NCBI RefSeq assembly: GCF_019393635.1
Contig: NC_057864.1
Coordinates: 442,998,822-443,062,821 of the forward strand
From: Dromiciops gliroides
Taxonomy: Eukaryota > Chordata > Mammalia > Microbiotheria > Microbiotheriidae
DNA length: 64,000 bases
Direction of reading: 5' to 3'
The notes under the pieces were generated by a model. It had not been told where the DNA came from and searched no databases. It saw only the letters and a program-made list of their open reading frames with translations. This document shows positions 57,101 through 63,472 of this stretch, one piece after another (the stretch's first letter is position 1; the number at the start of each line of letters is the position of its first letter). Both the position numbers and the translations under genes were made by a program.

Positions 57101-57647
57101 GCTAGGTGTAGTTGTACATGCCTATAGGCCAAGGCTAATAGATCCCTTGAGTTCAAGTGTTCTGAAATGTAATAGGGTTAAAGCTTATTGGGTCTCTACA
57201 CTAGGTCTTCCACCAATATGGTGAGACCCCAGGAATGGAAACCACCAGGATACCTAAAGGGAAGCAAATCTTCCCAGATTGGAAACAGAACAGGTCAAAA
57301 TTTCCACATGTATCAGCATTAAGATTGGACTTGTGTTTGGTTGCTGTACCTCTAGCTTGGGAGAGAGATAGAGACCCAGACTAAAAACAAACAAAACTCC
57401 CAAACTTTTCTTTTAAAAGGTGTTTTGAATATGTCTTTTGTTTTATACTTTATTCATTTTAGAGTTCTCAAAAGATATTAGAAGAAGAATTACAAACTGC
57501 CAGCAAAACAATAATTCAACTTACCAGAGAAAAAGAAGCTCAGATGGAAGAAATGAGTGAAGCTAAGGTTACACATTTATCAGTTGTTGCTGAATTTGAA
57601 ACTACTATTTCCAACTTGAGGGAAGTGTTGACAACAGAACAGCACAG
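27018..57647 (+). CDS. SYCP1: SYCP1 (synaptonemal complex protein 1), N-terminal 396 residues, continues past window
   Basis: Thirteen coding exons: 27018-27125, 29311-29395, 29544-29587, 29779-29832, 31854-32018, 32776-32843, 33983-34056, 46917-46975, 47815-47884, 48648-48721, 51486-51594, 54278-54372, 57463-57647. They sum to 1190 bases, and all phases match. SYCP1 forms the transverse filaments that link paired chromosomes in meiotic prophase. The start [14 protein letters not shown] matches human MEKQKPFALFVPPR. Then come [62 protein letters not shown] and [10 protein letters not shown], all nearly identical to human. From about residue 100 the sequence is Glu/Lys-rich heptad coiled coil. 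The region after human TEQQR (LEKNEDQL) was not found before 64000, so the remaining exons lie to the right. The 12.9-kb intron 34057-46916 is the longest seen. No defect is seen. Germline expression is expected from the family and from the promoter motifs. Confidence 0.95.
27568..27622 (+). repeat. TTC trinucleotide microsatellite
   Basis: TTC units with CTTT interruptions, forming the tail side of the next SINE. Confidence 0.85.
27623..27758 (-). mobile_element. WSINE1/MAR-type SINE
   Basis: Complement of body from GGGGCAATGAGGGTTAAGTA to GCCACCTGGCTGCCCCC. Confidence 0.88.
27853..28097 (-). mobile_element. MAR1-type long CORE-SINE
   Basis: Starts with the complement of the 3' end (GTTGAGCCATTTTTCAGTCA, CATGTCCAACTCTTTG), then GCCATTTCCTTCATTGGCTC and the CORE. 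Confidence 0.8.
28175..28385 (+). mobile_element. MIR/THER1-like CORE-SINE
   Basis: GAGGCAGTATGGTACAGAGC, AGGTCACTTAATCTTAAAAT, AACTCTCTAGGACCATCAGT and a 3' end with CCTCTGGGATTGTCTTATAT. Confidence 0.6.
28386..28441 (+). repeat. ACATAT/AT microsatellite
   Basis: Runs of ATACAC, CATA and AT dinucleotides. Confidence 0.9.
28450..29215. other. Unrecognised intronic stretch (SYCP1 intron 1)
   Basis: No exon, RNA gene or clear repeat family recognised. A GAGGGTTCGAATCTC string near 28692 resembles a tRNA B-box, but no cloverleaf surrounds it. Confidence 0.45.
29311..29395 (+). CDS. SYCP1: SYCP1 coding exon 2
   Basis: Acceptor TTTTTAG, donor GTGGGA (weak). Residues 37-64: [20 protein letters not shown] onward to GENIDS, matching human SFNKCTEDDFEFPF and NGENIDS. 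Ends in phase 1. Confidence 0.92.
29544..29587 (+). CDS. SYCP1: SYCP1 coding exon 3 (micro-exon, 44 bases)
   Basis: Acceptor CTTTCAG, donor GTCAGT. Split Asp then [14 protein letters not shown] (residues 66-79), compared with PALQKVNFLPVLEQ in human. Too short for ORF detection. Confidence 0.9.
29779..29832 (+). CDS. SYCP1: SYCP1 coding exon 4 (54 bases)
   Basis: Acceptor CTTTTCAG, donor [24 protein letters not shown] (residues 80-97) aligns without gaps to VGNSDCHYQEGLKDSDLE of human. The least conserved exon here. Confidence 0.85.
30787..30938 (+). mobile_element. WSINE1/MAR-type SINE
   Basis: Full body, A-tail, target duplication AGAAATGTAATTTTA. Confidence 0.92.
31055..31130 (+). mobile_element. 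MIR/THER1-like fragment
   Basis: GGACAATGTGGCATAGTGAT then CATGGGCAAGTCACTTAATT; middle missing. Its possible 3' part resumes at 31682-31740. Confidence 0.5.
31184..31428 (+). mobile_element. MAR1-type long CORE-SINE
   Basis: Head, CORE (CAGTTTCCTTATCTGTAAAA) and 3' end TCAGATACAACTGAAACGAT, with target duplication AATATTGATA (31172-31181, 31429-31438). Confidence 0.85.
31440..31680 (-). mobile_element. THER1/MIR-type CORE-SINE
   Basis: GTGCTTTATAATTTGCCAAG, CAACTCTGTGAGATAGGTGC, TATTTTACAGTAGAGACAAC and CACCACACCATCTGGCTG. Confidence 0.75.
31854..32018 (+). CDS. SYCP1: SYCP1 coding exon 5 (start of coiled coil)
   Basis: Acceptor TTTTCAAG, donor GTATAT. Residues 98-152: [20 protein letters not shown] onward to AIQELQ, nearly identical to human. 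The open frame extends upstream to 31827, but phase and alignment set the start at 31854. Confidence 0.92.
32776..32843 (+). CDS. SYCP1: SYCP1 coding exon 6
   Basis: Acceptor AAACTAG, donor [26 protein letters not shown] then LK and GA of the next codon (residues 153-174), matching [20 protein letters not shown]. Phase 2 at the end. Confidence 0.93.
32940..33660 (+). mobile_element. L2-like LINE 3' region in SYCP1 intron 6
   Basis: C/T-rich sequence ending GAGATAAAAACAAGGTTTTA, CATAGCACTGAAAATATAAT and AAGCATTTAATGAATAC, like an L2 tail. The middle is strongly diverged. Confidence 0.5.
33983..34056 (+). CDS. SYCP1: SYCP1 coding exon 7
   Basis: Acceptor TTTTTAAG, donor [26 protein letters not shown] then EKSKK (residues 175-199). 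Human differs by ARSAEKTKK. It lies just before the longest intron. Confidence 0.93.
34391..34543 (+). mobile_element. WSINE1/MAR-type SINE
   Basis: Full body, long A-tail, 17-base target duplication AGAAGTGGATGCATATA with one difference. In the 12.9-kb SYCP1 intron. Confidence 0.93.
34870..35010 (-). mobile_element. MIR-like repeat
   Basis: AATCATGAGATTTAGTGGTG, CATTTTATAGATAGGGTAAT and CTTGCCTAAAGTTACACAGA in reversed MIR order. Confidence 0.55.
35515..36350 (-). mobile_element. L1 LINE fragment, older
   Basis: Same layout as the younger copies (3' UTR, then the complement of ORF2 C-terminus: an 86-residue frame with [19 protein letters not shown]), but with more substitutions. Confidence 0.8.
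36360..37185. other. Unrecognised intronic stretch (SYCP1 intron 7)
   Basis: No familiar repeat. The 36554-36820 reading frame (88 residues, basic, Arg/Lys-rich) has no family resemblance that I can name. Confidence 0.45.
37288..37432 (-). mobile_element. WSINE1/MAR-type SINE
   Basis: Complement of full body, target duplication AGCAATTC on both sides; it abuts the L1 insertion site. Confidence 0.9.
37447..38690 (-). mobile_element. L1 LINE, 5'-truncated
   Basis: T-rich left end (poly-A of a minus-strand copy), 3' UTR with a TATA/CA tract, then the C-terminal ORF2 readable as a 203-residue frame (38522-37911) containing [20 protein letters not shown] and [13 protein letters not shown]. Target duplication GCAATTCATTATT at 37434-37446 and 38691-38703. 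Confidence 0.88.
38704..40251. other. Unrecognised intronic stretch (SYCP1 intron 7)
   Basis: AT-rich sequence without recognised exon, RNA gene or repeat family. Confidence 0.45.
40271..40423 (+). mobile_element. WSINE1/MAR-type SINE
   Basis: Full body, A-tail, target duplication TGAAATATTTAGTAATTA with one difference on the right. Confidence 0.92.
40667..40804 (-). mobile_element. WSINE1/MAR-type SINE
   Basis: Complement of body, target duplication GGGAATTTTT. Confidence 0.9.
40980..42245 (+). mobile_element. L2 LINE, split by an L1 piece
   Basis: [15 protein letters not shown]-type translation near 41120-41160, then TCCCTATTGTCTCTTGGATAA and CATTCAAATGGTCC, AAGACACTCCATCTTTTGGC, CCCCCATGTCTGGAATG, all in L2 order. 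The L1 piece 41517-41936 interrupts it. Confidence 0.8.
41517..41936 (-). mobile_element. L1 ORF2 fragment inserted in an L2, lacking the L1 3' end
   Basis: The L1 begins at the equivalent of GTACATGTGG in the other copies and ends near ATGACTTGTATTCTTATAAA. It is flanked by CCAAAGTGATTTT (41504-41516, 41937-41949). Neither poly-A nor 3' UTR is present. Confidence 0.75.
42770..43560 (+). mobile_element. L1 5' UTR and ORF1 start, split by a SINE
   Basis: ORF1 opens with [20 protein letters not shown] (ATG 43177) and continues to 43560 as a Glu/Lys/Arg-rich coiled coil ([20 protein letters not shown], then [20 protein letters not shown]). The DxDTxSEEDN and SKKNxNW pattern recurs on the other strand at 51720-51800. 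The SINE 42979-43142 sits in the 5' UTR with a target duplication of GAGGGAGTTAAAAG. The remainder of L1 is missing. Confidence 0.7.
42979..43142 (+). mobile_element. WSINE1/MAR-type SINE inside an L1 5' region
   Basis: Full body, tail with CAACAACAAAA, target duplication GAGGGAGTTAAAAG. Confidence 0.92.
43746..43907 (-). mobile_element. WSINE1/MAR-type SINE
   Basis: Complement of full body, target duplication TCTGGTTCTCTT. Confidence 0.92.
44140..44350 (+). mobile_element. MIR-like repeat
   Basis: GGCAGAATGGTACAGTAGAA, TGAGTTCAAATGCTACCTCT, CCTCAGTTTCCACATCTGTG and TGGCCTCTGACATCCCTTCC. Confidence 0.7.
44426..44570 (-). mobile_element. WSINE1/MAR-type SINE
   Basis: Complement of body, target duplication TGTACTAT. 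Confidence 0.9.
44863..45018 (+). mobile_element. WSINE1/MAR-type SINE
   Basis: Full body, CAAAA tail, target duplication AAAATCACTGATTTT. Confidence 0.92.
45080..45275 (+). mobile_element. MIR-like repeat
   Basis: ATAGCATGATGTAGTTGACA, CAACTATGTGACTTTGGGCA, CAGTTTCCTTATGTGTAAAA and TTTAAGGTCCTTTCTAGTTT. Confidence 0.7.
45996..46142 (+). mobile_element. WSINE1/MAR-type SINE
   Basis: Full body, A-tail, target duplication AAGATATATTTCA. Confidence 0.92.
46716..46866 (-). mobile_element. WSINE1/MAR-type SINE next to SYCP1 coding exon 8
   Basis: Complement of body with poly-T left end, target duplication TTATATTTA. It leaves only 50 bases before the exon acceptor. Confidence 0.92.
46917..46975 (+). 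CDS. SYCP1: SYCP1 coding exon 8
   Basis: Acceptor AATAATAG, donor [26 protein letters not shown] (residues 200-219), compared with human [25 protein letters not shown] ends 50 bases upstream of the exon. Confidence 0.93.
47190..47560. repeat. Old interspersed repeat, class not assigned
   Basis: ACTATGTACTGGCGATACAA and CTTGCCCTCATGAACTTAGA follow a common mammalian repeat pattern that is also seen at 42275-42400, 54530-54650 and 60255-60780. Confidence 0.4.
47815..47884 (+). CDS. SYCP1: SYCP1 coding exon 9
   Basis: Acceptor ATTGCAG, donor [26 protein letters not shown] then HFK (residues 220-242), matching KMITAFEELRVQAENSRLEM. Phase 1 at the end. Confidence 0.93.
48648..48721 (+). CDS. SYCP1: SYCP1 coding exon 10
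   Basis: Acceptor CTCTAAAG, donor GTTTGT (weak at +3). Split Leu then [20 protein letters not shown] and KEKK (residues 243-267). Heptad coiled coil. Confidence 0.9.
49651..49792 (+). repeat. TATG and TATC tetranucleotide microsatellites
   Basis: TATGTATG at 49651-49675, then CTAT/ATCT units with interruptions to 49792. They produce spurious Tyr/Ile/Ser-rich frames. Confidence 0.9.
49820..50072 (+). mobile_element. MAR1-type long CORE-SINE
   Basis: AGAAAGGTGGATAGAGTGCC, CTCAGTTTCCTCATCTGTAA and 3' end GAAGAGTTGGACACAACTGA, GACTGAACAATAAG. Confidence 0.88.
50130..50310 (-). mobile_element. MIR-like repeat
   Basis: AGAATCATAGATCATTAAAA, AAGGTCATATAGCTAGTAAA and TTCCAGGTTCAGTACTCTTT in reversed MIR order. 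Confidence 0.55.
50535..50584 (+). repeat. GT / CA microsatellite
   Basis: GTGTGTGTGTGTGTG then a CATA/CACA tract, next to the MITE. Confidence 0.85.
50586..50791. mobile_element. Tc1/mariner-type MITE
   Basis: About 206 bases with terminal inverted repeats: CAGGGTGGGCTGAAAGTCAT at the left and the complement of ACTTTTGGCCCACCCTG at the right, flanked on both sides by TA. No coding capacity. The TIR resembles mariner ends. Confidence 0.7.
50792..51204 (+). repeat. TATAGG hexanucleotide repeat split by an LTR
   Basis: GGATATAGGTATAGGTATAG lies at 50792-50813 and a longer GGTATA tract at 51160-51200, separated by the solo LTR. The simplest reading is one microsatellite interrupted by the insertion. 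Confidence 0.6.
50814..51157 (-). mobile_element. Solo LTR of an endogenous retrovirus-like element
   Basis: A 344-base block with TGTAAGG / CCTTACA ends (the TG...CA rule). On the minus strand an AATAAA signal lies in its 3' part. It is flanked on both sides by a TATAGG hexanucleotide tract, with AGGT/AGAT as a possible worn 4-base target duplication. No internal retroviral region is attached, so this is a fossil left by LTR recombination. Family not assigned; moderate age. Confidence 0.6.
51486..51594 (+). CDS. SYCP1: SYCP1 coding exon 11
   Basis: Acceptor TTCATTAG, donor [26 protein letters not shown] then [16 protein letters not shown] (residues 268-303), comparable to VSLLLIQITEKENKMKDLTF in human. 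Confidence 0.9.
51610..52560 (-). mobile_element. L1 5' end (5' UTR and ORF1 start), reverse strand
   Basis: The complement of 51720-51800 translates to [20 protein letters not shown] then [16 protein letters not shown], an L1 ORF1 N-terminus. The outer end, near 52550, reads CAAAGCCAAGATGGTGGGG on the minus strand, as in L1 5' UTR starts. It directly follows SYCP1 coding exon 11. Confidence 0.7.
52590..53760 (+). mobile_element. L2 LINE, 3' third with reverse transcriptase motif
   Basis: GTCCTGGGCCCTCTTCTTTT (VLGPLLF) is followed by TATGCAGATGAC (YADD, 52874-52885), then the long C/T-rich L2 3' region ending with TAGTAGGTATTTAATAAATAC-like L2 tail. Old and full of mutations. Confidence 0.82.
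54278..54372 (+). CDS. SYCP1: SYCP1 coding exon 12
   Basis: Acceptor TTCTTTTAG, donor [26 protein letters not shown] then [11 protein letters not shown] (residues 305-335). Coiled coil comparable to LQSENLKQSIEKQHHLTKEL. Confidence 0.9.
55345..56435 (-). mobile_element. L1 LINE, 5'-truncated, recent
   Basis: Long T run at the left end, the same 3' UTR and ORF2 C-terminus as the copy at 37447-38690 (open for 195 residues), and a perfect 15-base target duplication, ACATCCTGGCCTTTT (55330-55344, 56436-56450). Both copies look young and come from the same subfamily. Confidence 0.9.
57101..57401 (+). pseudogene. 7SL RNA retropseudogene
   Basis: The sequence follows signal recognition particle RNA from its 5' domain (GCTAGGTGTAGTTGTACATG), through CAATATGGTGAGACCCC, ACCACCAGGATACCTAAAGG and AACAGAACAGGTCAAAATTT, to a degraded 3' end near GAGACCCAGACT with an A-rich tail. 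A perfect 13-base target duplication, AAACTTTTCTTTT (57088-57100 and 57402-57414), shows L1-type retrotransposition. Many substitutions make it a non-functional copy. Confidence 0.85.
57463..57647 (+). CDS. SYCP1: SYCP1 coding exon 13 (last in window)
   Basis: Acceptor CATTTTAG, donor [26 protein letters not shown] onward to REVLTTEQH and two bases of the next codon (residues 336-396). Human counterpart runs STQKALEEDLQIATKTICQL to TEQQR. A 7SL retropseudogene ends 61 bases upstream. Confidence 0.92.
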
Positions 57648-57837
57648 GTAAAACAATAACAAAATATGTCTTTAGATTTAGCATAATGCAAATTCATCTG
57701 CTTTTGCTATATGATCAGTATTTTCTAGCAATTGTTGTATGATCTTATTCCTATAGTAATTATAATTTATTCCCCTTGTGTATGGTTCAGATGAACAGAA
57801 CATCAGTGTTTTTTGGAGGGGATGGTGCTAATTTTTT

Positions 57838-58000
57838 AAAAATTTTTTGTTTGTTTTTGGTTTTGGTAGGGCTGTGAGAGTTAAGTGACTTGCCCAAGGT
57901 CACACAGCTAGTAAGTGTCAAGTGTCTGAGGTGAACTTTGAACTTAGGTCCCCCTGAATCCAGGGCTAGTGCTTTATCCACTGTGCCACTTAGCTGCCCC
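57838..58000 (-). mobile_element. WSINE1/MAR-type SINE
   Basis: Complement of body, target duplication TGGTGCTAATTTTT with one difference on the right. Confidence 0.9.
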
Positions 58001-58258
58001 TGGTGCTCATTTTTAAAGACCTATCCTAGACAGGGAGATATTGTAGGGTTCTGCTCGAGGCTCAAAGGACCTTGAATATAGCCATTAGACAAACTTAATA
58101 GTATTGGTAGATTACTTTGTGAATGATCATCTATTAATAAATTAAATTGACATAATTTGTAAAATATTACTATAGTATCAAGATATATAAGTGTAAGGGC
58201 TAAAATTCTAGCTAGGCTGTCTAAAATATCTAATGAGTGGTTGCCAATAAATTAAAAA

Positions 58259-58412
58259 AAAATTTTTTTTTGTTTTTGTGAGGCAATTGGGGTTAAGTGA
58301 CTTGCCCAGAGTCACACAGCTAGTAAGTGTTAAGTGTCTGAGGCCGGATTTGAACTCAGGTCCTCCTGAATCCAGGGCGGGTGCTCTACCCACTGCGCCA
58401 CCTAGCTGCCCC
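58259..58412 (-). mobile_element. WSINE1/MAR-type SINE
   Basis: Complement of body, target duplication ending AATAAATTAAAA / AGTAAATTAAAA. Confidence 0.88.
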
Positions 58413-58554
58413 GGTCACCAGTAAATTAAAAGCTTTAGCAAGAGTTAGACTTTTAAGCATTTATTAAGGAGAATAAGAATTTGGTGAGCTTTTCTACAGT
58501 AAGTCTCCAGCAGGTGGCGTCATTCCAATTGTTACATAAGGAATTGACACAAAC

Positions 58555-59318
58555 ATAAGAATAAGAGCTAATCCCTATTATCCAAATGGTCAAAGAATAT
58601 GGATAGATTTCAAATGCCAGCTACTAACAAGAATATGAAAGAATGCTCCAAATCACTAGTAATAAGAAAAATATGAATTAAAACAACTCTAAGATGTTAC
58701 TTCACACCAATGATATTTATTATCAAAGATGACAAAGAACAAAAATGCTAAGTATTAGAAGGGCTTTTGGAAGACAAGCTTATAGTCCACTTGGTCCAGT
58801 AACTCTGGAAATATTTGAAATTTTAGTAGAAAAGTTACTAAACTATACATCTCCTTTGGCCCAGTGATTATAGTATATTAGGCATATACCTCAATGATAT
58901 CAAATATATAGGGAAAGGTCTTTGTATATAAACAAAACTGTTAATAGCAGCATTGTTTTATAATAACAAAGAAGTAAAAGGAAACTGGGGGATGGTTGAA
59001 CAAATTGTAGTACACGAGTGTAATGGAATATTATTGAATCTTTTTTTTTTTTTTTAAGTGAGGCAATTGGGGTTAAGTGACTTGCCCAGGGTCACACAGC
59101 TAGTAAGTGTTAAGTGTCTGAGACTGGATTTGAACTCAGGTACTCCTGAGTCCAGGGCCAGTGCTCTATTCACTGCGCCACCTAGCTGCCCTCATATTAT
59201 TGAATCTTAAGAAACAATGAATATGAAGAATTTAGAAAAATGTAGGAAGACTTGAATGAACTGATACAGGATGAAATAAGCAATAATAGAAAATTTACAC
59301 AATATCTATAATAATGTA
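58555..59318 (+). mobile_element. L1 ORF2 C-terminal fragment, + strand, with SINE insertion
   Basis: CCAAATGGTCAAAGAATATG, AATGTAATGGAATATTATTG and GAACTGATACAGGATGAAAT are L1 ORF2 end signatures. It is interrupted by the SINE at 59043-59193. Confidence 0.75.
59043..59193 (-). mobile_element. WSINE1/MAR-type SINE inside an L1
   Basis: Complement of body with poly-T, target duplication ATATTATTGAATCTT within L1 ORF2 sequence. Confidence 0.93.
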
Positions 59319-59560
59319 GTCATTTTGTATATTTTTCTCTTGATTCTGCTTTCTTTACTCTGTATCATTTCATACAAGTGTTCCCATGTTTCTCTATTTC
59401 TCATGTTCTTTGTTCCTTATGGTACAACAATATTCCATTAATTCATTACCTGATTAATGAGCATCTACTTTGTTTTCTACTTTTAACTATCACAATAATT
59501 ACTACTATAAATATTTTTGTAAATATGGACTATTTCCTTCTAGTAGTGATATCACTGGGT
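59319..59560 (-). mobile_element. L1 fragment, reverse strand, next to its inverted relative
   Basis: TGATTCTGCTTTCTTTACTC and CTGTATCATTTCATACAAGT are the complement of the region just before it, so two copies of the same ORF2 segment lie head to head. Confidence 0.65.
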
Positions 59561-59939
59561 CAGCAATTTAGTGACCCCTCTCTCTTGGGGTATTTCTTTG
59601 TCATATATTCTGCTGCTGCTCCTTCCCCTTCCCAACCTCATTACTGCACAAGTGAATCTCTTGAAAATATGCTCTGGCTGACTTACTTGACTCAGCTTTG
59701 GAACAAATGCCCTTGGGGCTGTGCTATCCTGATGGGTGAATTAGTCAGCTTAGACATTCATTGACTACCCATATTTAGTAGATCTCAGACCATGCTTCAG
59801 ACATCTTATCCAACCCTGTACCACATCTTCTACCTTGCCGTATGATCTAACCCTGATCTCTCTGTATCACCTGACCTCTTGAAATCATGCCCTGGGTGAC
59901 TTCAAACCAAAAGTATTTATCAAACAATTACTATATGCC

Positions 59940-60245
59940 AGGCAGCTAGGTGGAATAGTGGTGAGAGTGCTGGACCTGATGTCAGAAATACCAGAATTCA
60001 AATCTGACCTCAGACACATACTACCTGTAGTAGTGTGCTGGAGCTGGCCTAGACCTGTGATTTATTGTTTTATTGAATGGTGCTTTTTTTGAGAGCCAGT
60101 TGATAATGCATGCAATCTTCGTTTACCTCAGTTTCCTTGTTTGTAAAGCTGTGTTAACAATAGCATCTACCTCCCAGGATTGTTGTGAGGGTAAAATGAA
60201 ATTATATTTGTAAAGCACTTTGCAGAACCTATATTAATCCTATAT
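59940..60245 (+). mobile_element. THER1/MIR-type CORE-SINE
   Basis: GGCAGCTAGGTGGAATAGTG, CTCAGTTTCCTTGTTTGTAA, CTCCCAGGATTGTTGTGAGG and TGTAAAGCACTTTGCAGAAC. A stretch at about 60045-60110 looks inserted. Confidence 0.75.
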
Positions 60246-60254
60246 TAATGCTGC

Positions 60255-60780
60255 TGCTGCGAGGGTATAAAAAACAAAAAGTAAAACAATCTCTGCTCCC
60301 AAGGAGCTTATACTCTATGGAGGGAGATAACATATACATATAATACATGTATACACATTTATACATGTTCATAATACAGAATAAGTATGTTAAGAATAGG
60401 TACAAAATACATTCAAGAGAGTTAAATACAAAGTACTTAGGAGGGATGATTACTAGTAACTGGGGGAATCAGGAAAGCCTTCCTGTAGAAGGTAGTGCTT
60501 AGATAATGAGGGTTAAGATTATGAAGCAGAGAACTGTTCCTTTGGGGAACAGCTGGTCCACAGACATCGAAATGGGATGTGGAGCATGTGAGGAACAGAG
60601 ACAAGGTCAGTTCAGCTGCACCATAGCATCCTGGAAGGGAGTAATATATAAGTCTAGAGAGATAGGTTGGGGCCAGGCTGTGAGCAGTTTCAAATCCCAA
60701 ACAGGATTTTCTACAGGAGTCAGTAGAGACAGTGCTGTGAACTTTATAATGAAATGTCTTGGGGCCATATTGTCCTAATT
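60255..60780 (+). repeat. Old interspersed repeat, class not assigned
   Basis: CTGCTCCCAAGGAGCTTATA, GGAATCAGGAAAGCCTTCCT and TTTGGGGAACAGCTGG-type sequence, then GGGGCCAGGCTGTGAGCAGT. This is a widespread old mammalian repeat pattern. Antisense reading frames here are artefacts. Confidence 0.4.
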
Positions 60781-60899
60781 GTGAAACAGCCAGCACAGAT
60801 AAACCTAGCCTACTGTACATAGTGGGTCCTAGACCTGAGACCATACTTCCCATCCCTTCCAATCATCTCCCTTGGCTATGATGCTGACATCTTGCCTGC

Positions 60900-62330
60900 T
60901 GCTGTAGACATATTTTTCTTCCCCTTTTTCTTCCCATTTCACCTCTTACTCTGGGTAGAGTAATCAAATTAATACTATCATTGATTATGGAAAGAATGTT
61001 TCAGTTGACTGCTCTGTGAGTTCACTCAGCAACTTTGTGACTTTCCAAATTAAAATACCCTTAAAGCATTATATAAATGATAGCTAATAATAACAGTAAT
61101 TTATTTTTATAATCTCTAGCCACTACTCTCTTAAACATTATGTGTCAGGGTGGGATTCCTCTCTTACCACATTTAATAAATAAATAAAAGAACCTTATGA
61201 AATTTTAAGTGTAAAAACAAAATGTTCCATACCCTGTGATCACTTTATGAAGTGTGACTATTTTAATGGGGTCAAGGAAGAAAATGATGTGATTATCTGA
61301 GATCAGTCATTAAACATATATAAAATAGCAGTCCATTGGTGAGCCCAGTCAGAGTTGTACAAGCCAGCAGTAGAAGATTTCAATTCTGGAGTTAAGGATT
61401 CTTGTTCAAGCCAAACCCTGAGAGAGAGAGCCACTCTTAGGTAAAAGAGAGAGCTTCTCATTCTCTCTCTTCCCCTCTTTCCACTGACTGTGTCATTAGA
61501 GAGAGAAGGACAAAGGGAGACAACTCTTGCAATATGGAATAAAGAGACACACTGAGGAGAAACATGAGCAAATGCAGACAGAATAGTATAGAAAGGATTT
61601 AGAGTAACCAGAAATTGTGATTTAATCCTTTAGCCACAGACACACATTCTCTGCATATGTCCTCACCACCATCGTACTCTTAAGTTTAAGCCTGCCCTTC
61701 TCTTAGACTATGTGTACTTTTGCAAGAGTATACCCCAACACTTTGGGGGAGGAAGTAAATGTTTTATACCAATTGTTCTTATATCAACTTAAGCTCTTTT
61801 CTAAAAGCTAATTAACTGGTTGCTAATCAGTGGGGAGCACACCAGAGGGGACTCATGTACTACAACACTAAAAACTCTCAAGACTGTCAGGGTTGCTCCT
61901 GGAGCCCTGAGAGAAGTAATAATCATTGCCCTTTCAGGACTTAACCTCTTTTGCTGGATCTTTATCCAGATCAGGCCCACTACTGTGAGTATGGATAGTT
62001 CTCCCTTTATATAAATTCATAGTATGCAAAATCAAGTTTGTGTAAAGAATTCTGAAAGAAATCCACATTCCAAAAAAATTATGAAAATTCTTTATGCAAA
62101 GCAGACACTGTACAATAAGACATGGTATGATGTGGGCATTGTAAGTAGATGAGAAGCTGGAGGTATCTCTGAGTAAGTTCCCAGGTGTCTGCAGACAGTG
62201 AGAGATATTGTGTCTTTTCCTGCATTCAGTAGTGATTCTTATATTTTCACCATGGCTGGCACCAAGTGTGCTCAAGGGGAAAGGGAGCTCTTGTAAGCAT
62301 AAGCCAATAGAATTGGAAATGAAAATGAAA
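60900..62330. other. Unclassified block left of the Tigger element
   Basis: No exon or RNA gene recognised. 61330-61990 has AG-rich strings, GGAATAAAGAGACAC and complex, non-AT-rich sequence as in an old insertion, but no clear ends or family. Confidence 0.35.
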
Positions 62331-62782
62331 ATAATTAGAAAATATGAAGGAAGATAAAAATTGTCATCAATAAAACATGAAATGAATCTTGCAGTGTCAA
62401 CTCTAAACACTGTAGTGAAGGAAGCTGCCCAGAAAAAGGAGCACACAAAAGGAAGTACTGGCATGAAGTTGACTTATCTGTCAAAACAAAAAGAAAGTTC
62501 TGTTCTAGAGATGGAGAAACTATTAACTATGTGAACAGAATACCAGGCTCAGAAGAATATTCCTTTAAGTTTGATGGCAACTCAAGCCAAGACTCAAAGC
62601 TTTGATGATTTAAAGATAAAATACCCTAAAGAAAAACAGGTATTTGTAGGAAACAGTGGCTGGATCGTATGATTTAAAAATCATTCAGGATTTTATAATG
62701 TGCAAGTGTCAGGAGAGGCTGCTAGTGCAGATATTGAAGCAGCAAAGAAGTTCCCAGAGTTCCTGCAAAAAAATAATAGATG

Positions 62783-62937
62783 GGGGGTGGCTAGGTGGCA
62801 CAGTGGATAAAGCACTGGCCCTGGATTCAGGAGTACCTGAGTTCAAATCCGGCCTTAGACACCTGACACTTACCAGCTGTGTGACCCTGGGCAAGTCACT
62901 TAACCCCCATTGCCCCGCAAAAAAAAAAAAACAAACC
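62783..62937 (+). mobile_element. WSINE1/MAR-type SINE inside Tigger
   Basis: Full body, A-tail, target duplication AAAAAATAATAGATG. Confidence 0.93.
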
Positions 62938-63232
62938 AAAAAATAATAGATGAAGGTCCCGAATTTCCAGAAAAAAACCTTTAATGTAGATGAAACTCTC
63001 CTATTTTATCAAAGAATGCTATCTCAAGCCTACATCTTGGTGAAGGAAAAAACTATGTCGGGACATAAAACTTCAAAAAGAATAACTATTCTTCCGCTTG
63101 GAGGGAATGCATTTGGGACTTTCAAATTAAAACTTGTTCTTCTTTATCATTCAGAAAATCCTATAGTATTGAAAGGAATTAGCAAAGCAACATTACTTTT
63201 ACTAACCCTTAAGGCAGGGGGCAACTAGGCAT

Positions 63233-63472
63233 GGGGCAGCTAGGTGGTTTAGTGGATAGTGCCAGGTTTGGAATCAGGAAGACTTATCTTTCTGAGTTCA
63301 AATATCTGGTCTCAGGCACTTACTAACTATGTGACCCTGCTTACCTTAGTTTCCTCATCTGCAAAATGAACTGTAGAAGGAAATAGCAAACCATTCCAGT
63401 ATCTTTGCCAAGAAAACCCCAAATAGGGTCATGAAGAGTTAGACATTCCTGAAAAAATGATTGAACAACAGA
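63233..63472 (+). mobile_element. MAR1-type long CORE-SINE inside Tigger
   Basis: GGGGCAGCTAGGTGGTTTAG, TTTCCTCATCTGCAAAATGA and 3' end ATGATTGAACAACAG. Confidence 0.88.

Noticed and set aside
60437-60862. 141-residue minus-strand reading frame
   Set aside because: Lies inside an old interspersed repeat with no family resemblance.
61934-62464. 176-residue minus-strand reading frame
   Set aside because: It overlaps the antisense of Tigger coding sequence and an unclassified block, and shows no domain or codon pattern of a gene.
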